Source: SVTX01 sp045602385 (GTDB lineage: Bacteria > Bacillota > Clostridia > Oscillospirales > CAG-272). From it: 64,000 nt of DNA. Both the position numbers and the translations under genes were made by a program. Shown here in pieces: positions 43,565-53,360 of the stretch. The notes beneath the pieces were generated by a model. It was not told where the DNA came from, searched no databases, and was given only the letters and a program-made list of their open reading frames with translations. The stretch lies in the NCBI GenBank assembly GCA_045602385.1, contig JAZSBL010000025.1, positions 1 through 64,000 on the forward strand, given 5' to 3'. Within the stretch, counting starts at the first letter, position 1; the number at the start of each line of letters is the position of its first letter.

Positions 43565-44799
43565 TTTAATTCATCCCACTTTTCCGCAGTATCAATATGC
43601 TTTTCATTGTATATTCCCTGCGCAAGCTCCTTGATAACTATATCAAAGCACTTGGCGATATGCTCAACGTCAAAACAATTGACGCATCTCGCCCTCATCG
43701 CCTCTCCGATCTCTCGCGCAGCATCGGGATTGTCTATAACAAAATTCATCTTTTCTCTGATGGCGTCAACGTCGCCCTCTTTTACCAAAAGGTCATCTCT
43801 GCCTATTTGATAAGGAACAGAGCCCGAATAGCTTCCGATAACCGGAATTCCCGTTGACATCTCCTGTACCAGCGCCAGCGAGAAGGTCTCTACCCAGTTT
43901 GCTCCGCGCTTGGGAACATGCAACGCGCAATCCATAGCGCTGAGATAGTCGGGAAGCTCCTCCCATCCTATGAGTCCGGGCATAAGTATCTGATCCTCCA
44001 CCCCGCACTCTGCGGCCTTATCTCGAATAGCCTTGATCTCGCTTTCAGAGCCGCTGCCGAGTATCATACACTTGACTCTTTTGTCGCAGGGCAAGGCCTC
44101 GATTATGTCCAAAATACCCTTCTCGGCATTGAATCTAGACGCACTTCCAAACACGAAGCAATCCTCAAGTCCCAGAAGCCGTCTTACCCTTTCTCTGCCC
44201 TCGGGCTTGAAAGTGAAATATGAGGTGTCTACCCCTATCTGCGTGTTTATAAATATCGGACCCTTATATCCCTCCTTGCGGAAGGCTGTTATTGCATCCG
44301 GATAGTGGACAAATATTGCATCGGACCCCTTGACATTTCTCTTTATAATTGTGTCATTATACATTCTTATCAATCGGTGTTTGATAGATAGATGCTTCTT
44401 TCGTTCAAGATCTCCACGCATGGTAAACACGTAGGTCTTCGCCCCAACCGCTCTCGCGCCTCTTATTGTCTGACAGAGAGATGGAGAACCGTGCGTGCCT
44501 ATGTAATATACCACGTCAGGTTTTTCCCTCTTGATGTTGGGCACTATGTCACCCGACGACCAGCCGCCAAAGCGATCCTGCTTTATCTCGATCGGAACGA
44601 CCTTGAAGCGCTCCTCTTCATATTCGGAGCCGTTATATTCTATTACTCTTCCAAAGGAATACGCCTTTTGCGCGCCTACACTGTATTTTTTGGGAGACAA
44701 AATAACGATCCCGTTATTCTTATCCAGCTCCTTTAATATCAACCACCTTCTCCACAGACTCGGTCTGTTGAGGTTGGTTGCAACTATCATCAGTTTCAT
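43561..44799 (-). CDS. Glycosyltransferase family 4 protein
   Basis: A 412-residue GT-B enzyme. KPDVVYYIGTHGSPSLCQTI lies in the N-terminal Rossmann domain; FVFGSASRFNAEKGILDIIE and CMILGSGSESEIKAIRDKAA are the nucleotide-sugar side; RGANWVETFSLALVQEMSTG is the C-terminal Glu-rich donor loop. The acceptor and sugar are unknown. It is coupled to the gene upstream by an ATGA overlap (44796-44799). Confidence 0.88.
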   Translation of the reverse strand: MKLMIVATNLNRPSLWRRWLILKELDKNNGIVILSPKKYSVGAQKAYSFGRVIEYNGSEYEEERFKVVPIEIKQDRFGGWSSGDIVPNIKREKPDVVYYIGTHGSPSLCQTIRGARAVGAKTYVFTMRGDLERKKHLSIKHRLIRMYNDTIIKRNVKGSDAIFVHYPDAITAFRKEGYKGPIFINTQIGVDTSYFTFKPEGRERVRRLLGLEDCFVFGSASRFNAEKGILDIIEALPCDKRVKCMILGSGSESEIKAIRDKAAECGVEDQILMPGLIGWEELPDYLSAMDCALHVPKRGANWVETFSLALVQEMSTGIPVIGSYSGSVPYQIGRDDLLVKEGDVDAIREKMNFVIDNPDAAREIGEAMRARCVNCFDVEHIAKCFDIVIKELAQGIYNEKHIDTAEKWDELK

Positions 44800-45950
44800 T
44801 TGTTGTTTTCTCCAACTTCGTTAAATAGGATGGAAAGATCACGCCTGAAGCACTCGTCAAGCGAGCGAATCGTCTCGGTTGCGTTCGCATTTTCAAAGTT
44901 TACGCTCATTATGCACACGGCAATTTTTTCGGGCTTCTGTTCATCGTAAAATGACACGCATCCGGCAACAGGTGATTGCCTGATTGCCTCAAAGGACGAG
45001 GATACGACCGAAAGTCCGTTTGACAGATACGTTAAGACCTTAGACGGAAAAGACGTTTGTGCAAAGGACGCATCCGGGATCTGCGTTGCCAGACCAATAT
45101 GACATTTGCGAAGAAAATTATCAAACTCCTCGCCCTTCAAAAGACCGTCGTAGGTTACGGTTGCGGCAGATTTGGCGTTTGCCTTGCTAATTAAAGCTTT
45201 TATTTCCTCTATCTGCGCATCAGACCCAAATCCAAGCAGATGCACGTGATATCTCTCATCAAGATATTCAGCTGCTTCTGCCGCTGCTACCGCTCCGCCC
45301 TTTCTTGGGTCAAGCGTGCCGGCATAGACAACGTGTATTTTCCCGTCTCCCAAGCTCGGCTTTTCTCCGTCATATGCTTTATATATGCCATAAAGCAACG
45401 CGGACGGCTTATTGTCCTTGTTGCATCTCTCGTTGAGATGCTTGTTTGAACAAACGTAACCTTGAGCCACGTCAACCAGATCAAATTCGTGGTTTTTGAG
45501 CTTGTCGGGGAGATCGCTTGTTACATCCTGATATATTTCGCACATCTGAAGGATCAATTTATATTTTTTGACTTTTTTTAGATCGCGGAGCATCTTGACG
45601 TAGTTAAGAGAGTGATAAACCAACACCACATCTTCTTTTCTCACGTGCAGTAACAAATACACAAACATCTGCAATCTCAGAAAATGCATGTCCAGCCTTG
45701 CAAAAAAGGAATTCCCCTTGCCTAGGCTGAAGAATTTTTTGAGTGTCTTGCCCTCTCCAAGTTTAATTCTGCCGCCCAAAACAGGTTTTTTCCCGAGAGT
45801 TCCACTCATCGATACAAATTCCACGCTGTAATTTTCTCTATCTACACTGTCTGCCAGATAATCCATAAGATTGGTGGCGGCCAGATAGTATTCTCTGTTT
45901 TGCTGGCTTTCCTTGGTGTCGTAATAGCCAACGTAAAATATCCTTTTCAA
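44796..45950 (-). CDS. GT-B glycosyltransferase
   Basis: A 384-residue GT-B enzyme. The N-terminal MKRIFYVGYYDTKESQQNRE contains a long non-canonical loop; VYAGTLDPRKGGAVAAAEAA is the domain-2 start and AQTSFPSKVLTYLSNGLSVV the donor-binding region (S-P-x-K motif). The sugar cannot be assigned. It is 20 bases downstream of the preceding glycosyltransferase gene. Confidence 0.82.
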   Translation of the reverse strand: MKRIFYVGYYDTKESQQNREYYLAATNLMDYLADSVDRENYSVEFVSMSGTLGKKPVLGGRIKLGEGKTLKKFFSLGKGNSFFARLDMHFLRLQMFVYLLLHVRKEDVVLVYHSLNYVKMLRDLKKVKKYKLILQMCEIYQDVTSDLPDKLKNHEFDLVDVAQGYVCSNKHLNERCNKDNKPSALLYGIYKAYDGEKPSLGDGKIHVVYAGTLDPRKGGAVAAAEAAEYLDERYHVHLLGFGSDAQIEEIKALISKANAKSAATVTYDGLLKGEEFDNFLRKCHIGLATQIPDASFAQTSFPSKVLTYLSNGLSVVSSSFEAIRQSPVAGCVSFYDEQKPEKIAVCIMSVNFENANATETIRSLDECFRRDLSILFNEVGENNK

Positions 45951-45969
45951 AAGTTCTCTCCTCTGAATA

Positions 45970-47079
45970 TTATCTTGTTATAGATTCCAAAAAGCTCAAG
46001 GCTTCATGGCGCACAGAGTCAAAAGCATGTCTTGCCCTTGTGTTTTCTCTATTGTTCTCTCCGAGAGCCTTGCGATGCTCCGGAGAATTATAAAGCTCAA
46101 GGATCTTATTCCTCAACTCGTCAACATCGCAGGGCTTAAACGTCAATCCGTTCTCGCCATCTCTTATCTCGTCGGCGGTCTCGGGAAAATCCGACATTAT
46201 TACCGGCAACCCAAGCGCGCCCGCCTCAAACGCGGGTCTTGCCTGGTGCCCTTTTGTTGACGGGAACACAAGTGCATCGCATGCACGGTAAAGCGTTGGC
46301 ATATCAAACACCTTGCCGAGATAGGTTATATTATCCGTATGAATCTTCTCCGCCTCAACAGCTCCGCCCGCGGCGACCAGCTGAATGTTGGTGCTGACTA
46401 TTTTTGACATCGCCGCCGTTATCACGCTGTGTCCCTTAAGCTCGTCCGTTCCTCCCACGTAAAGAAGATTAAATTTAACCTTATCAAGTCCAAATCTTTC
46501 GCACGCTTCCTCTCTTGTAAGCCCGACATTGTATTTGTCAAGCTCAATACAATCGCGTATGACCGCCTGATCTTTTACCTTGAGCGCGGAAATCTTCTTA
46601 TCATGTTCCGAGATAAACAGTACTCCGTCACAATGCTTATTTATAAGGTGGCGACAATAATGATACGCAACATTGTCAACCTTAGTCTCTCGTATATACA
46701 TAACCGCCTTTGCACCGGCTTTTCTTACCGTTTTAGCTGCCCACGCCAGCGTTATAGAATTAAGTATTACAATATCATAGCCGGTTTTCAATATTTCAGC
46801 GAGACGCGCGGCACTTTTTCGGGTCCTCAAACAGTTTTTTGCAAACGTACGTGTAAGCAGGCCCGGACCACCGTTGTATGCGGAGATCATTCCCATATCA
46901 GCATTAATCGCTACAGTTTTTATCCCGTCAAGCTTTTTTAGCTCTCCGTCGACCTCGCTTTCAAGGTGTGGCAAGCACACGGTTACGTCATGCTCTCCCG
47001 AAAGCATCTTGCACGCGTCGCGCAGGCTGACGCCCGCGCCGCCCCAGGAGTCACAATGATGGAGTATCAAAATTTTCAT
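45970..47079 (-). CDS. Glycosyltransferase family 4 protein
   Basis: A 369-residue GT-B enzyme. HHCDSWGGAGVSLRDACKML is the acceptor-side glycine loop, NLLYVGGTDELKGHSVITAA the start of domain 2, and TKGHQARPAFEAGALGLPVI the donor-site glutamate motif. The start lies 29 bases inside the end of the wzy gene, so it is translationally coupled. The acceptor is unknown. Confidence 0.87.
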   Translation of the reverse strand: MKILILHHCDSWGGAGVSLRDACKMLSGEHDVTVCLPHLESEVDGELKKLDGIKTVAINADMGMISAYNGGPGLLTRTFAKNCLRTRKSAARLAEILKTGYDIVILNSITLAWAAKTVRKAGAKAVMYIRETKVDNVAYHYCRHLINKHCDGVLFISEHDKKISALKVKDQAVIRDCIELDKYNVGLTREEACERFGLDKVKFNLLYVGGTDELKGHSVITAAMSKIVSTNIQLVAAGGAVEAEKIHTDNITYLGKVFDMPTLYRACDALVFPSTKGHQARPAFEAGALGLPVIMSDFPETADEIRDGENGLTFKPCDVDELRNKILELYNSPEHRKALGENNRENTRARHAFDSVRHEALSFLESITR

Positions 47080-48343
47080 TTTTTCTCTCTCCTCCCATTA
47101 TGATGGGTGCCACGACAAACAAGACACCAAGCGTTTTATATGACAAAACCGAATTGACTGTCGCGATGAACAAATACGCCACGATCGCCGCAAGCAGGGC
47201 GCGCTTAGCGCGCTCTTCGCGGATAAACGAACATGCAAACTTATATCCGTATGCTATGAGCGCAAAGAAGAGTCCGCCAAGCAAAAGTCCGCCAACCGCC
47301 AAAATGTCAAGTATCGTAGAGTGATCCCACTGACAAGCGTAATCTCCAAAAATATAATTTCCAAGTATAGGATGCTTTAAGAAATTGTTAAAGGTATCCT
47401 TATAAATCAATATTCTAAAGGTCGTGTCTTCTTTGCCTACATCGGTGTTGCCGGATAGGTATTCCGCTATATCCGCACATCTGTCACTTAGCACCTCGAT
47501 AGTAATATTTTCAGACAAGTACCGCATCGCATCTTCGAGTGCGCCCGAAAAAAGGAGCACAAGTGGTGATACAACTATAAACAATCCCAACACTATAACC
47601 ACGATCTTGTTTTTTATACTCAATATCCAATAAACAAGCAATGCCACGATAGCTCCGAGAATTGCAATAAAGTATCCGCCCAAAAATACAGATGCCAAGT
47701 TGCACGCAAAGATGATACCAAAAATTACCTTGTGTTTTGTTGTCCCCAATTTATATAAGAGAACAGGAACAATTATAGCAAGGGGGTATGAGCCGGAATA
47801 TCCAAGTGTAAACAGTGACGTGCCTTCATTATACGCCTCATTTTTGGCAAGCTCCGGATTTATAATAACGGTTATGAGATTAGCCAATGCTACGACGAAT
47901 AATACAGCAATTGTAAAATTGGAAACCAGACGGCGCTCATCCTCCGTGAGGTTCTTTACGCTCAAAATCAGACCTGTAAGGTAAATCAGCATAAAAAGGG
48001 CGTTTCCTATCTGCTTAGTCATAGGAATCATTCCAAGAAACGTCATCTGTGGCAAAGAATCTCTACCTATCGCCATTATGAGCATGTACATTGCCGAAAA
48101 AACCATGAAAACAACCAGGAAGTTTTGCGTCTGGATATTTTTTCTTGCTTCACCGCGGTTGCGTCGCGCGTTAAGGTACAAATATGCGCATATACCAAAG
48201 TCTATCGCTCCCGAGACCGCCGCGCCTGCCGCAAACAACAATGCCTGGTTGGCAAATCCGCACCATGTTTTGAAAATCAAAATACATACCAGAACACAAT
48301 ATTCGGTTATTCGGTAATTTTTTAGGGAAATCCTGTTATTCAT
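47051..48343 (-). CDS. wzy: Wzy-like polysaccharide polymerase
   Basis: A 430-residue membrane protein with ~11-12 segments and a large loop between residues ~280 and 350 (SGNTDVGKEDTTFRILIYKD, NFLKHPILGNYIFGDYACQW, DHSTILDILAVGGLLLGGLF), the O-antigen polymerase layout. The ATG at 48343 is used because AAGGAAACAGGAAA precedes it; earlier in-frame ATGs lack a site. It probably links flipped repeat units. The region is AT-richer than the capE-G block. Confidence 0.85.
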   Translation of the reverse strand: MNNRISLKNYRITEYCVLVCILIFKTWCGFANQALLFAAGAAVSGAIDFGICAYLYLNARRNRGEARKNIQTQNFLVVFMVFSAMYMLIMAIGRDSLPQMTFLGMIPMTKQIGNALFMLIYLTGLILSVKNLTEDERRLVSNFTIAVLFVVALANLITVIINPELAKNEAYNEGTSLFTLGYSGSYPLAIIVPVLLYKLGTTKHKVIFGIIFACNLASVFLGGYFIAILGAIVALLVYWILSIKNKIVVIVLGLFIVVSPLVLLFSGALEDAMRYLSENITIEVLSDRCADIAEYLSGNTDVGKEDTTFRILIYKDTFNNFLKHPILGNYIFGDYACQWDHSTILDILAVGGLLLGGLFFALIAYGYKFACSFIREERAKRALLAAIVAYLFIATVNSVLSYKTLGVLFVVAPIIMGGERKNENFDTPSL

Positions 48344-49499
48344 TTTCCTGTTTCCTTGTTTCATCAATCAAAGCCATTATTCTTTCGGCTTGCCTTATGT
48401 TATTTTTCTCACGCAAAACAAATTCCTTTGCGCGTCTGCCCACGTCTTCTCTCTCGTCTGCACTTTTTGCCATTACTTCAGATATCGCCCTTGCAATACC
48501 CTCTGCAGAGCAATCATCTATCGTGTAAAGATAGTCAAAATACTCGCGGGGTATCCCGGGAAGCTTCGTCGTCAGCAGTGGCGTTCCCGATGCCATATAT
48601 TCCATCACCTTGGATGGAAATGACAGATTTCCGTACACTATATTATCAGGGCGCGGATTGATAAGCAGATTTGCATCAATTTGAGCCTGAATTGCCTCTG
48701 CGTTGGTAACTATTCCGCAATATTTTATTCTTTTATCCAATCGGCTCTTCTCGTTAATCCATTCCGCTAGCTTTCCGTTACCATATATATTTAGCTCAAA
48801 ATTTTCTGCGCTTATATGGCCCACTGCATCCACCAGCTCCTCAATGCCGGTGAGGGGGGCTATGCTTCCCGCATAGACACAGGTAAAATTTTCTTCCGCC
48901 TTGTCCATGTGTGATTTTTTACAAATCGCCTCTTCGCAGCTACCCTCCACAATAACACGCGGTGCAGCCTTTTGATTGACAAAATCGTTCATAGCCTCGG
49001 TTAAAAGAACATACCCATGATAATGTTTCATCAAAAACGACGTTAATCGCTCAAAGAACTTACTTCCGCCTCGAAGCTTTTCCGGGATATCCGTTATGAT
49101 TGCTATTGCGGGAACCCTATATTTTTTTGCAACTCTAAGTGCATTCATAGATGCCAGCGGATTTATTGCATCGCATATTATCGCCTCCGGTTTTTCCCTC
49201 TTGCACACTGCCTCGGAAAGCTTTCTCATGGACATATAGTTGCAAAGCTTATGGAGTATTCCCCTATTTGATCCTAACACATGATACTCTATATTCCCTT
49301 GGTTTTGGCAAGTAGGATCAACATCCACCAAAGCACTATACGGGGGGTTTGATATGGCGCAAACATCCGTGTGTACAGCCAGACCTTTAACAATCAGCAA
49401 ATTGAATTTTTGCGCCTGATGTCCGGACGTTATTTTCCCCGCCTTAACCAGTTGTGAGAAGTAATCTTCATTGATAGCTGAACTTAAATATAAAACCAT
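48336..49499 (-). CDS. Glycosyltransferase family 4 protein
   Basis: A 387-residue GT-B enzyme. INEDYFSQLVKAGKITSGHQ resembles WbuB/WcaI-type enzymes that act early in assembly; ENFTCVYAGSIAPLTGIEEL begins domain 2, and NLSFPSKVMEYMASGTPLLT is the donor motif. Downstream of the licD/tagD remnants. The acceptor is unknown. Confidence 0.87.
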   Translation of the reverse strand: MVLYLSSAINEDYFSQLVKAGKITSGHQAQKFNLLIVKGLAVHTDVCAISNPPYSALVDVDPTCQNQGNIEYHVLGSNRGILHKLCNYMSMRKLSEAVCKREKPEAIICDAINPLASMNALRVAKKYRVPAIAIITDIPEKLRGGSKFFERLTSFLMKHYHGYVLLTEAMNDFVNQKAAPRVIVEGSCEEAICKKSHMDKAEENFTCVYAGSIAPLTGIEELVDAVGHISAENFELNIYGNGKLAEWINEKSRLDKRIKYCGIVTNAEAIQAQIDANLLINPRPDNIVYGNLSFPSKVMEYMASGTPLLTTKLPGIPREYFDYLYTIDDCSAEGIARAISEVMAKSADEREDVGRRAKEFVLREKNNIRQAERIMALIDETRKQENE

Positions 49500-49556
49500 T
49501 TTCCCTTTCCCATTCTAAACGCAATAGCACGCCTCGCCCCGCTGGGCGTTGGGTTG

Positions 49557-49808
49557 TTACTTTTCGTTTAGATCCTTCTTGATTTGAGTGGTGCTGATTT
49601 CGGGAGTCCTCGGGAGATAAACCACCTCAACTCCCTCTTCTCTTAAAAAGTCAAACTTACCCTTACAATCATCGCCCATAACAAAGGTGTCTATATGATA
49701 TTCGTGTACGTCTGTCCGCTTTTGCTCCCAGCAGGTTTCAGGAATAACAAGATCTACGTATCTGACAGACTCAACGAGAGCCTTTCTCTGCTCATAGGAG
49801 AAATTTTT
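49557..49808 (-). pseudogene. tagD: Truncated glycerol-3-phosphate cytidylyltransferase (C-terminal part)
   Basis: Read on the minus strand from 49808, the frame gives KNFSYEQRKALVESVRYVDL, then VIPETCWEQKRTDVHEYHID, TFVMGDDCKGKFDFLREEGV and EVVYLPRTPEISTTQIKKDL, ending NEK-stop. That is the last ~80 of about 130 residues of TagD/TarD, with the RTPEISTT motif intact. The N-terminal GTFDLFHxGH nucleotide-binding motif is missing, no start codon remains, and a TGA lies directly upstream in frame. It cannot be functional. Confidence 0.92.
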
Positions 49809-50023
49809 TCAAAAGCCTCGCTAAGTGATAGCATTTTCTCGTAATCTTTCCGCGGCATTCCCACATCTATGTCATCGTCCCATGGAATAAATCCCTTGTG
49901 CCTTATTGCACCAAGCATGGTTCCACCCAAAAGATAATACCTCAGGTTGTGGATTCTGCAAAACAGATCGAACTCCTTGAATATTTCAAAACACCCCTGC
50001 TGAATCATTCGTGTTCGCTTCAT
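49754..50023 (-). pseudogene. licD: Truncated LicD-family phosphotransferase (N-terminal part)
   Basis: An 89-residue frame of which the first ~74 residues (QGCFEIFKEFDLFCRIHNLR, YYLLGGTMLGAIRHKGFIPW, DDDIDVGMPRKDYEKMLSL) match the start of LicD proteins, which normally have about 270. The last ~15 residues are tagD sequence read in another frame. The join is near 49809. It keeps the GG-turn and DDDID catalytic motif but has lost the rest. Confidence 0.92.
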
Positions 50024-50039
50024 TTGTGATACGCCCCTA

Positions 50040-50993
50040 TTATATATTTTCGTTGTACAAGGACGATAATTCTTTATATCCGTTTTGCCTGAGCTTTGTA
50101 GCGCGCCTCATAGCACGAGCCATATCACCCGGAGCCCGGCGCTTTACAATTCTCTCTGTCAATTTCCAAAAATTACACCAGTCCATCGCCAACCGGGATT
50201 TTATTCCCATTTGGTGCTTGTGGCTCAAATACTCTCTGTTAAGCACATACATATACGTGCTTTTTTTGGAAGGTATTCTATATTCCTGACTCGCCAGGTG
50301 CATTACGTGTATTCTGTCATCATAAATGCACCTCAAGCTCTCCGCTTTCGCCTTCTTGTAATAGGCGTAGCTAAAATCCAGATCCTCAGCATAGGCATAG
50401 CTTGTCAAATTCTCGTCCCATTCAATTCCCCACTTTTCAATGAGGGATTTCTTAACAGAGAAAAAGAAGCCCATTGCCCACTCGGTGTCCACCTGTCCCT
50501 TAACCTCATTTGGGAATCGGCCAAGCACGGACGCCGTAACGTGTCCTATTTTTCTCTTCTTAAACGAACGGGTGCCGAAAAGGTAGCTTACCCATCCGTT
50601 ATTTTTCTTGCTGTTGTCGTCAAGCCCTGCAAGCATAGAGATCTGCCGGTCGGCCATGATGCTATACAATGTCTGCAAGGTGTCGGGATAAACATCCACG
50701 TCGTCATCAGAGTAGACGAGTATCTCCTCGGAGGCGTAACGAAGAGCGGTATTTCTTGCGACGGTCGATGACGGAACGGCTTGATATACGTATACCGTTC
50801 CAGTTTCCGTGCAGGCATCCAAAATAGCCTTGATCCGTCGACGGTTCTCCTCGTCTTGGCTCTGATCAACCACTACAATTTGACTCGGCACATATTCTGA
50901 AGCCATATAAGTTTGTATTGTTCGTTTTAGTGTTTCGGGGCGATTCATCGTGGGGATAAGTACCGATATTGGCAAAATACTCTTCACGTTCAT
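50040..50993 (-). CDS. Glycosyltransferase family 2 protein
   Basis: A 317-residue GT-A enzyme. ISVLIPTMNRPETLKRTIQT is the opening strand, ARNTALRYASEEILVYSDDD (Asp96-98) the metal-binding site, and WAMGFFFSVKKSLIEKWGIE plus YAYAEDLDFSYAYYK the acceptor and catalytic E-D-x-D region. AAAGGAGGC precedes the ATG. The acceptor is unknown. It is the last intact gene before the licD/tagD deletion. Confidence 0.9.
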   Translation of the reverse strand: MNVKSILPISVLIPTMNRPETLKRTIQTYMASEYVPSQIVVVDQSQDEENRRRIKAILDACTETGTVYVYQAVPSSTVARNTALRYASEEILVYSDDDVDVYPDTLQTLYSIMADRQISMLAGLDDNSKKNNGWVSYLFGTRSFKKRKIGHVTASVLGRFPNEVKGQVDTEWAMGFFFSVKKSLIEKWGIEWDENLTSYAYAEDLDFSYAYYKKAKAESLRCIYDDRIHVMHLASQEYRIPSKKSTYMYVLNREYLSHKHQMGIKSRLAMDWCNFWKLTERIVKRRAPGDMARAMRRATKLRQNGYKELSSLYNENI

Positions 50994-51005
50994 TGCCTCC
51001 TTTTT

Positions 51006-52112
51006 TCAAATTTGTCTTAATTCTTCAAAAATTTCAACGTGGCGCGCCGCCATCTTCTCTATGGTGTACATGCGCACGGTTTCTCTGCTGCTCTTAAATA
51101 ACAGCGCCTTATTCTCTGTGTCCAACACAGATTTTATTTTCTCTGCCAGGGAATCTCTGTCTTCTGCGGGAACGATATATCCGTTCTCGCCGTCCCTGAC
51201 CATTTCAAGCGCGGCAATACATCTGTTAGTAGACACTATCGGCAAGCCATATGCCATCGCCTCGTTTATAACAAGTCCCCAGATATCCTCTCTTGTCGGC
51301 AAAACAAAGAGATCCGCCGCGGCATAATAATATCCAAGCTCTCCCTTGGTCTTGAAGCCCACAAAATGAAGATTATCAAGTCCAAGCTCGCGCCTCAGAT
51401 CAAGATATTCCTCTGTCGGCTCGCCGCCAACAATATATATTCCGGTATTCTTATCAAGCTTGCTTGCCGCCTGCATCAGTATATCAAAGCCCTTGCGGTG
51501 GATGAACTGTCCAACCGATAGGATAATTTTTTCTTCCTTAACTCCGAGCTTTTCGCGCAACGCACTCGTGCCCAGTTCCACAAGCTCATCCGCTTTTACA
51601 ATATCAGACTCGGAAACCGAGGTGAAAGGATATTTCCATATTTTCTGCTCGGATATTCCTATCGACAAAAGATACTGTTTATGCTCCTCGCAGGTTGTGA
51701 AATGTCCCGCCGCTCCGCAAATAAAATATTTTTTCAAAATACTTATCGGGAACCGGTCTTTTTTATGGAATCCGCCGTCGTACTCTATGTAATACTTCTT
51801 TTTGTGTCGGCGACAGTATGAAATTGCGCTCATTGTTGCGGGGGATACATAATTTGTGAAAATGACGATGTCAAAATCATTGTTTTTTACGTAATCGCGT
51901 AACGCGCCGCCAACACTTCTGTCCGTCTTGAACGGCTTTAGATTTAATTGTACTGCTGTGAAATTTTCTGCAGCCTTTCCCCTCCACTTGCCATCTCTGT
52001 CCGACGCAGTCTCTCTCTCGAAGCACACCGTCAGGTCGCAATACTTGCCGAGCTCGTTGAAAAAATCAACTCTGTACGGAGACGGAACGTTGGTTGAAAA
52101 CATTATTTTCAT
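51006..52112 (-). CDS. Glycosyltransferase family 4 protein
   Basis: A 368-residue GT-B enzyme. FSTNVPSPYRVDFFNELGKY is the acceptor-side start (as in WcaI/AmsK-like enzymes), ILSVGQFIHRKGFDILMQAA opens the donor domain and LPTREDIWGLVINEAMAYGL is the donor-loop motif. Overlaps the upstream gene's stop by four bases (ATGA). Confidence 0.88.
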   Translation of the reverse strand: MKIMFSTNVPSPYRVDFFNELGKYCDLTVCFERETASDRDGKWRGKAAENFTAVQLNLKPFKTDRSVGGALRDYVKNNDFDIVIFTNYVSPATMSAISYCRRHKKKYYIEYDGGFHKKDRFPISILKKYFICGAAGHFTTCEEHKQYLLSIGISEQKIWKYPFTSVSESDIVKADELVELGTSALREKLGVKEEKIILSVGQFIHRKGFDILMQAASKLDKNTGIYIVGGEPTEEYLDLRRELGLDNLHFVGFKTKGELGYYYAAADLFVLPTREDIWGLVINEAMAYGLPIVSTNRCIAALEMVRDGENGYIVPAEDRDSLAEKIKSVLDTENKALLFKSSRETVRMYTIEKMAARHVEIFEELRQI

Positions 52113-53332
52113 ACAGAAATCTCCGTCAAATTATACATTTCAACGTATTCGTTGTTATCTTTGAGTCCGTAGGTAGCCGCGCAAGACACACAACGACTTG
52201 TTACATCCTCTGTTTTACTCATTGTTGTTATTGCCTGATAGATTGCATCAACATCGCAAAACGGAACACAGACGCCACAACCAACTCCGTCCTCGGCAAC
52301 AACCGCGCGCTCAACTATCTCTTCACACGCTGTACCCTTGTATACAACAATCGGCGTTCCACAAGCCATCGCCTCAACCGTGGTAAGACCAAACGTTTCT
52401 TCCCTGCTTGGATTTACAAAAATATCCGCCGCGGTGTACCACTGCGCGAGCTCTGTTGCGTTTTTCGTTCTCGTGATCTTTATAATGTTATCGGGCAGCT
52501 CAGCCACCTGCTTGTCGGTAAGCCCAACAAGAACTACCTTATATGTGTCGTCAAGCATTTGGGACAACTTTACAAAATCGTCAAGGCCCTTTGCCTTACC
52601 CCAATTCTGCGCCACTCCGATTACTATTTTCTTGTTTTCAAGGCCGTATTTTTCACGGATATCGCTCTCTGTGGGCTTGAATGTACTCGTATCTATTCCG
52701 TTATGTACGACCTTTACGGGGTATTCCCTCAAAAATGACTGCTTTACAAGATCGGCAAGCCATTGCGAGGGCGTTATGATGGTCATATCCTTCACACCCG
52801 TGAACGCAGCTTTTTTTCTTGTAAAATTATTCTCTGCGTTACTAAACACCTTAGACGAGGGATAAACGTGCTTTTGTGGGCAATTTCCACATTTGGTCTG
52901 CCACTTGTTGCATTGTGCCAACATGAAATGGGCACAATGCCCCGTAAACGACCAGCAATCGTGGAGTGTCCAAAACACCTTTTTATCTGCCTTTTTGAGA
53001 TAATCAAACAGTATCTCTACGTTGATGCAATATCCGTGAAGGTTGTGCAAATGGATTATATCGGGATCGTACTCCTCGATCTTGGCTACAAGCTCCTTTG
53101 TTGCCTTTTTTGCGTTGAAGCCCTCGTTATCAAAGATTCGCGCCATAACGCCATTGAATTTAACATCAAGTCCGCCGCCAATGCGCCAAGAATCCTCGGG
53201 CGCGTAGAATGCCTCTCTCGCCGCCGCTATCTTGCACTCGTGCCCCTGCTCTTTGAGGGTATCGTATATTCCGTTCATTATGCGCGGCGGTCCGCCAACG
53301 CTGAAAAACGAATTTATCTGTAAGACCTTCAT
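52109..53332 (-). CDS. Glycosyltransferase family 4 protein (WcaC-like)
   Basis: A 407-residue GT-B enzyme. INSFFSVGGPPRIMNGIYDT, DIIHLHNLHGYCINVEILFD and the cysteine-rich TLHDCWSFTGHCAHF to KCGNCPQK stretch are characteristic of colanic-acid WcaC-type enzymes. PSREETFGLTTVEAMACGTP is the EX7E donor motif. Sugar specificity cannot be read. It starts 28 bases after the acyltransferase stop. Confidence 0.89.
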   Translation of the reverse strand: MKVLQINSFFSVGGPPRIMNGIYDTLKEQGHECKIAAAREAFYAPEDSWRIGGGLDVKFNGVMARIFDNEGFNAKKATKELVAKIEEYDPDIIHLHNLHGYCINVEILFDYLKKADKKVFWTLHDCWSFTGHCAHFMLAQCNKWQTKCGNCPQKHVYPSSKVFSNAENNFTRKKAAFTGVKDMTIITPSQWLADLVKQSFLREYPVKVVHNGIDTSTFKPTESDIREKYGLENKKIVIGVAQNWGKAKGLDDFVKLSQMLDDTYKVVLVGLTDKQVAELPDNIIKITRTKNATELAQWYTAADIFVNPSREETFGLTTVEAMACGTPIVVYKGTACEEIVERAVVAEDGVGCGVCVPFCDVDAIYQAITTMSKTEDVTSRCVSCAATYGLKDNNEYVEMYNLTEISV

Positions 53333-53360
53333 ATTAACTCCCCATCAGTTATTATCGAAT

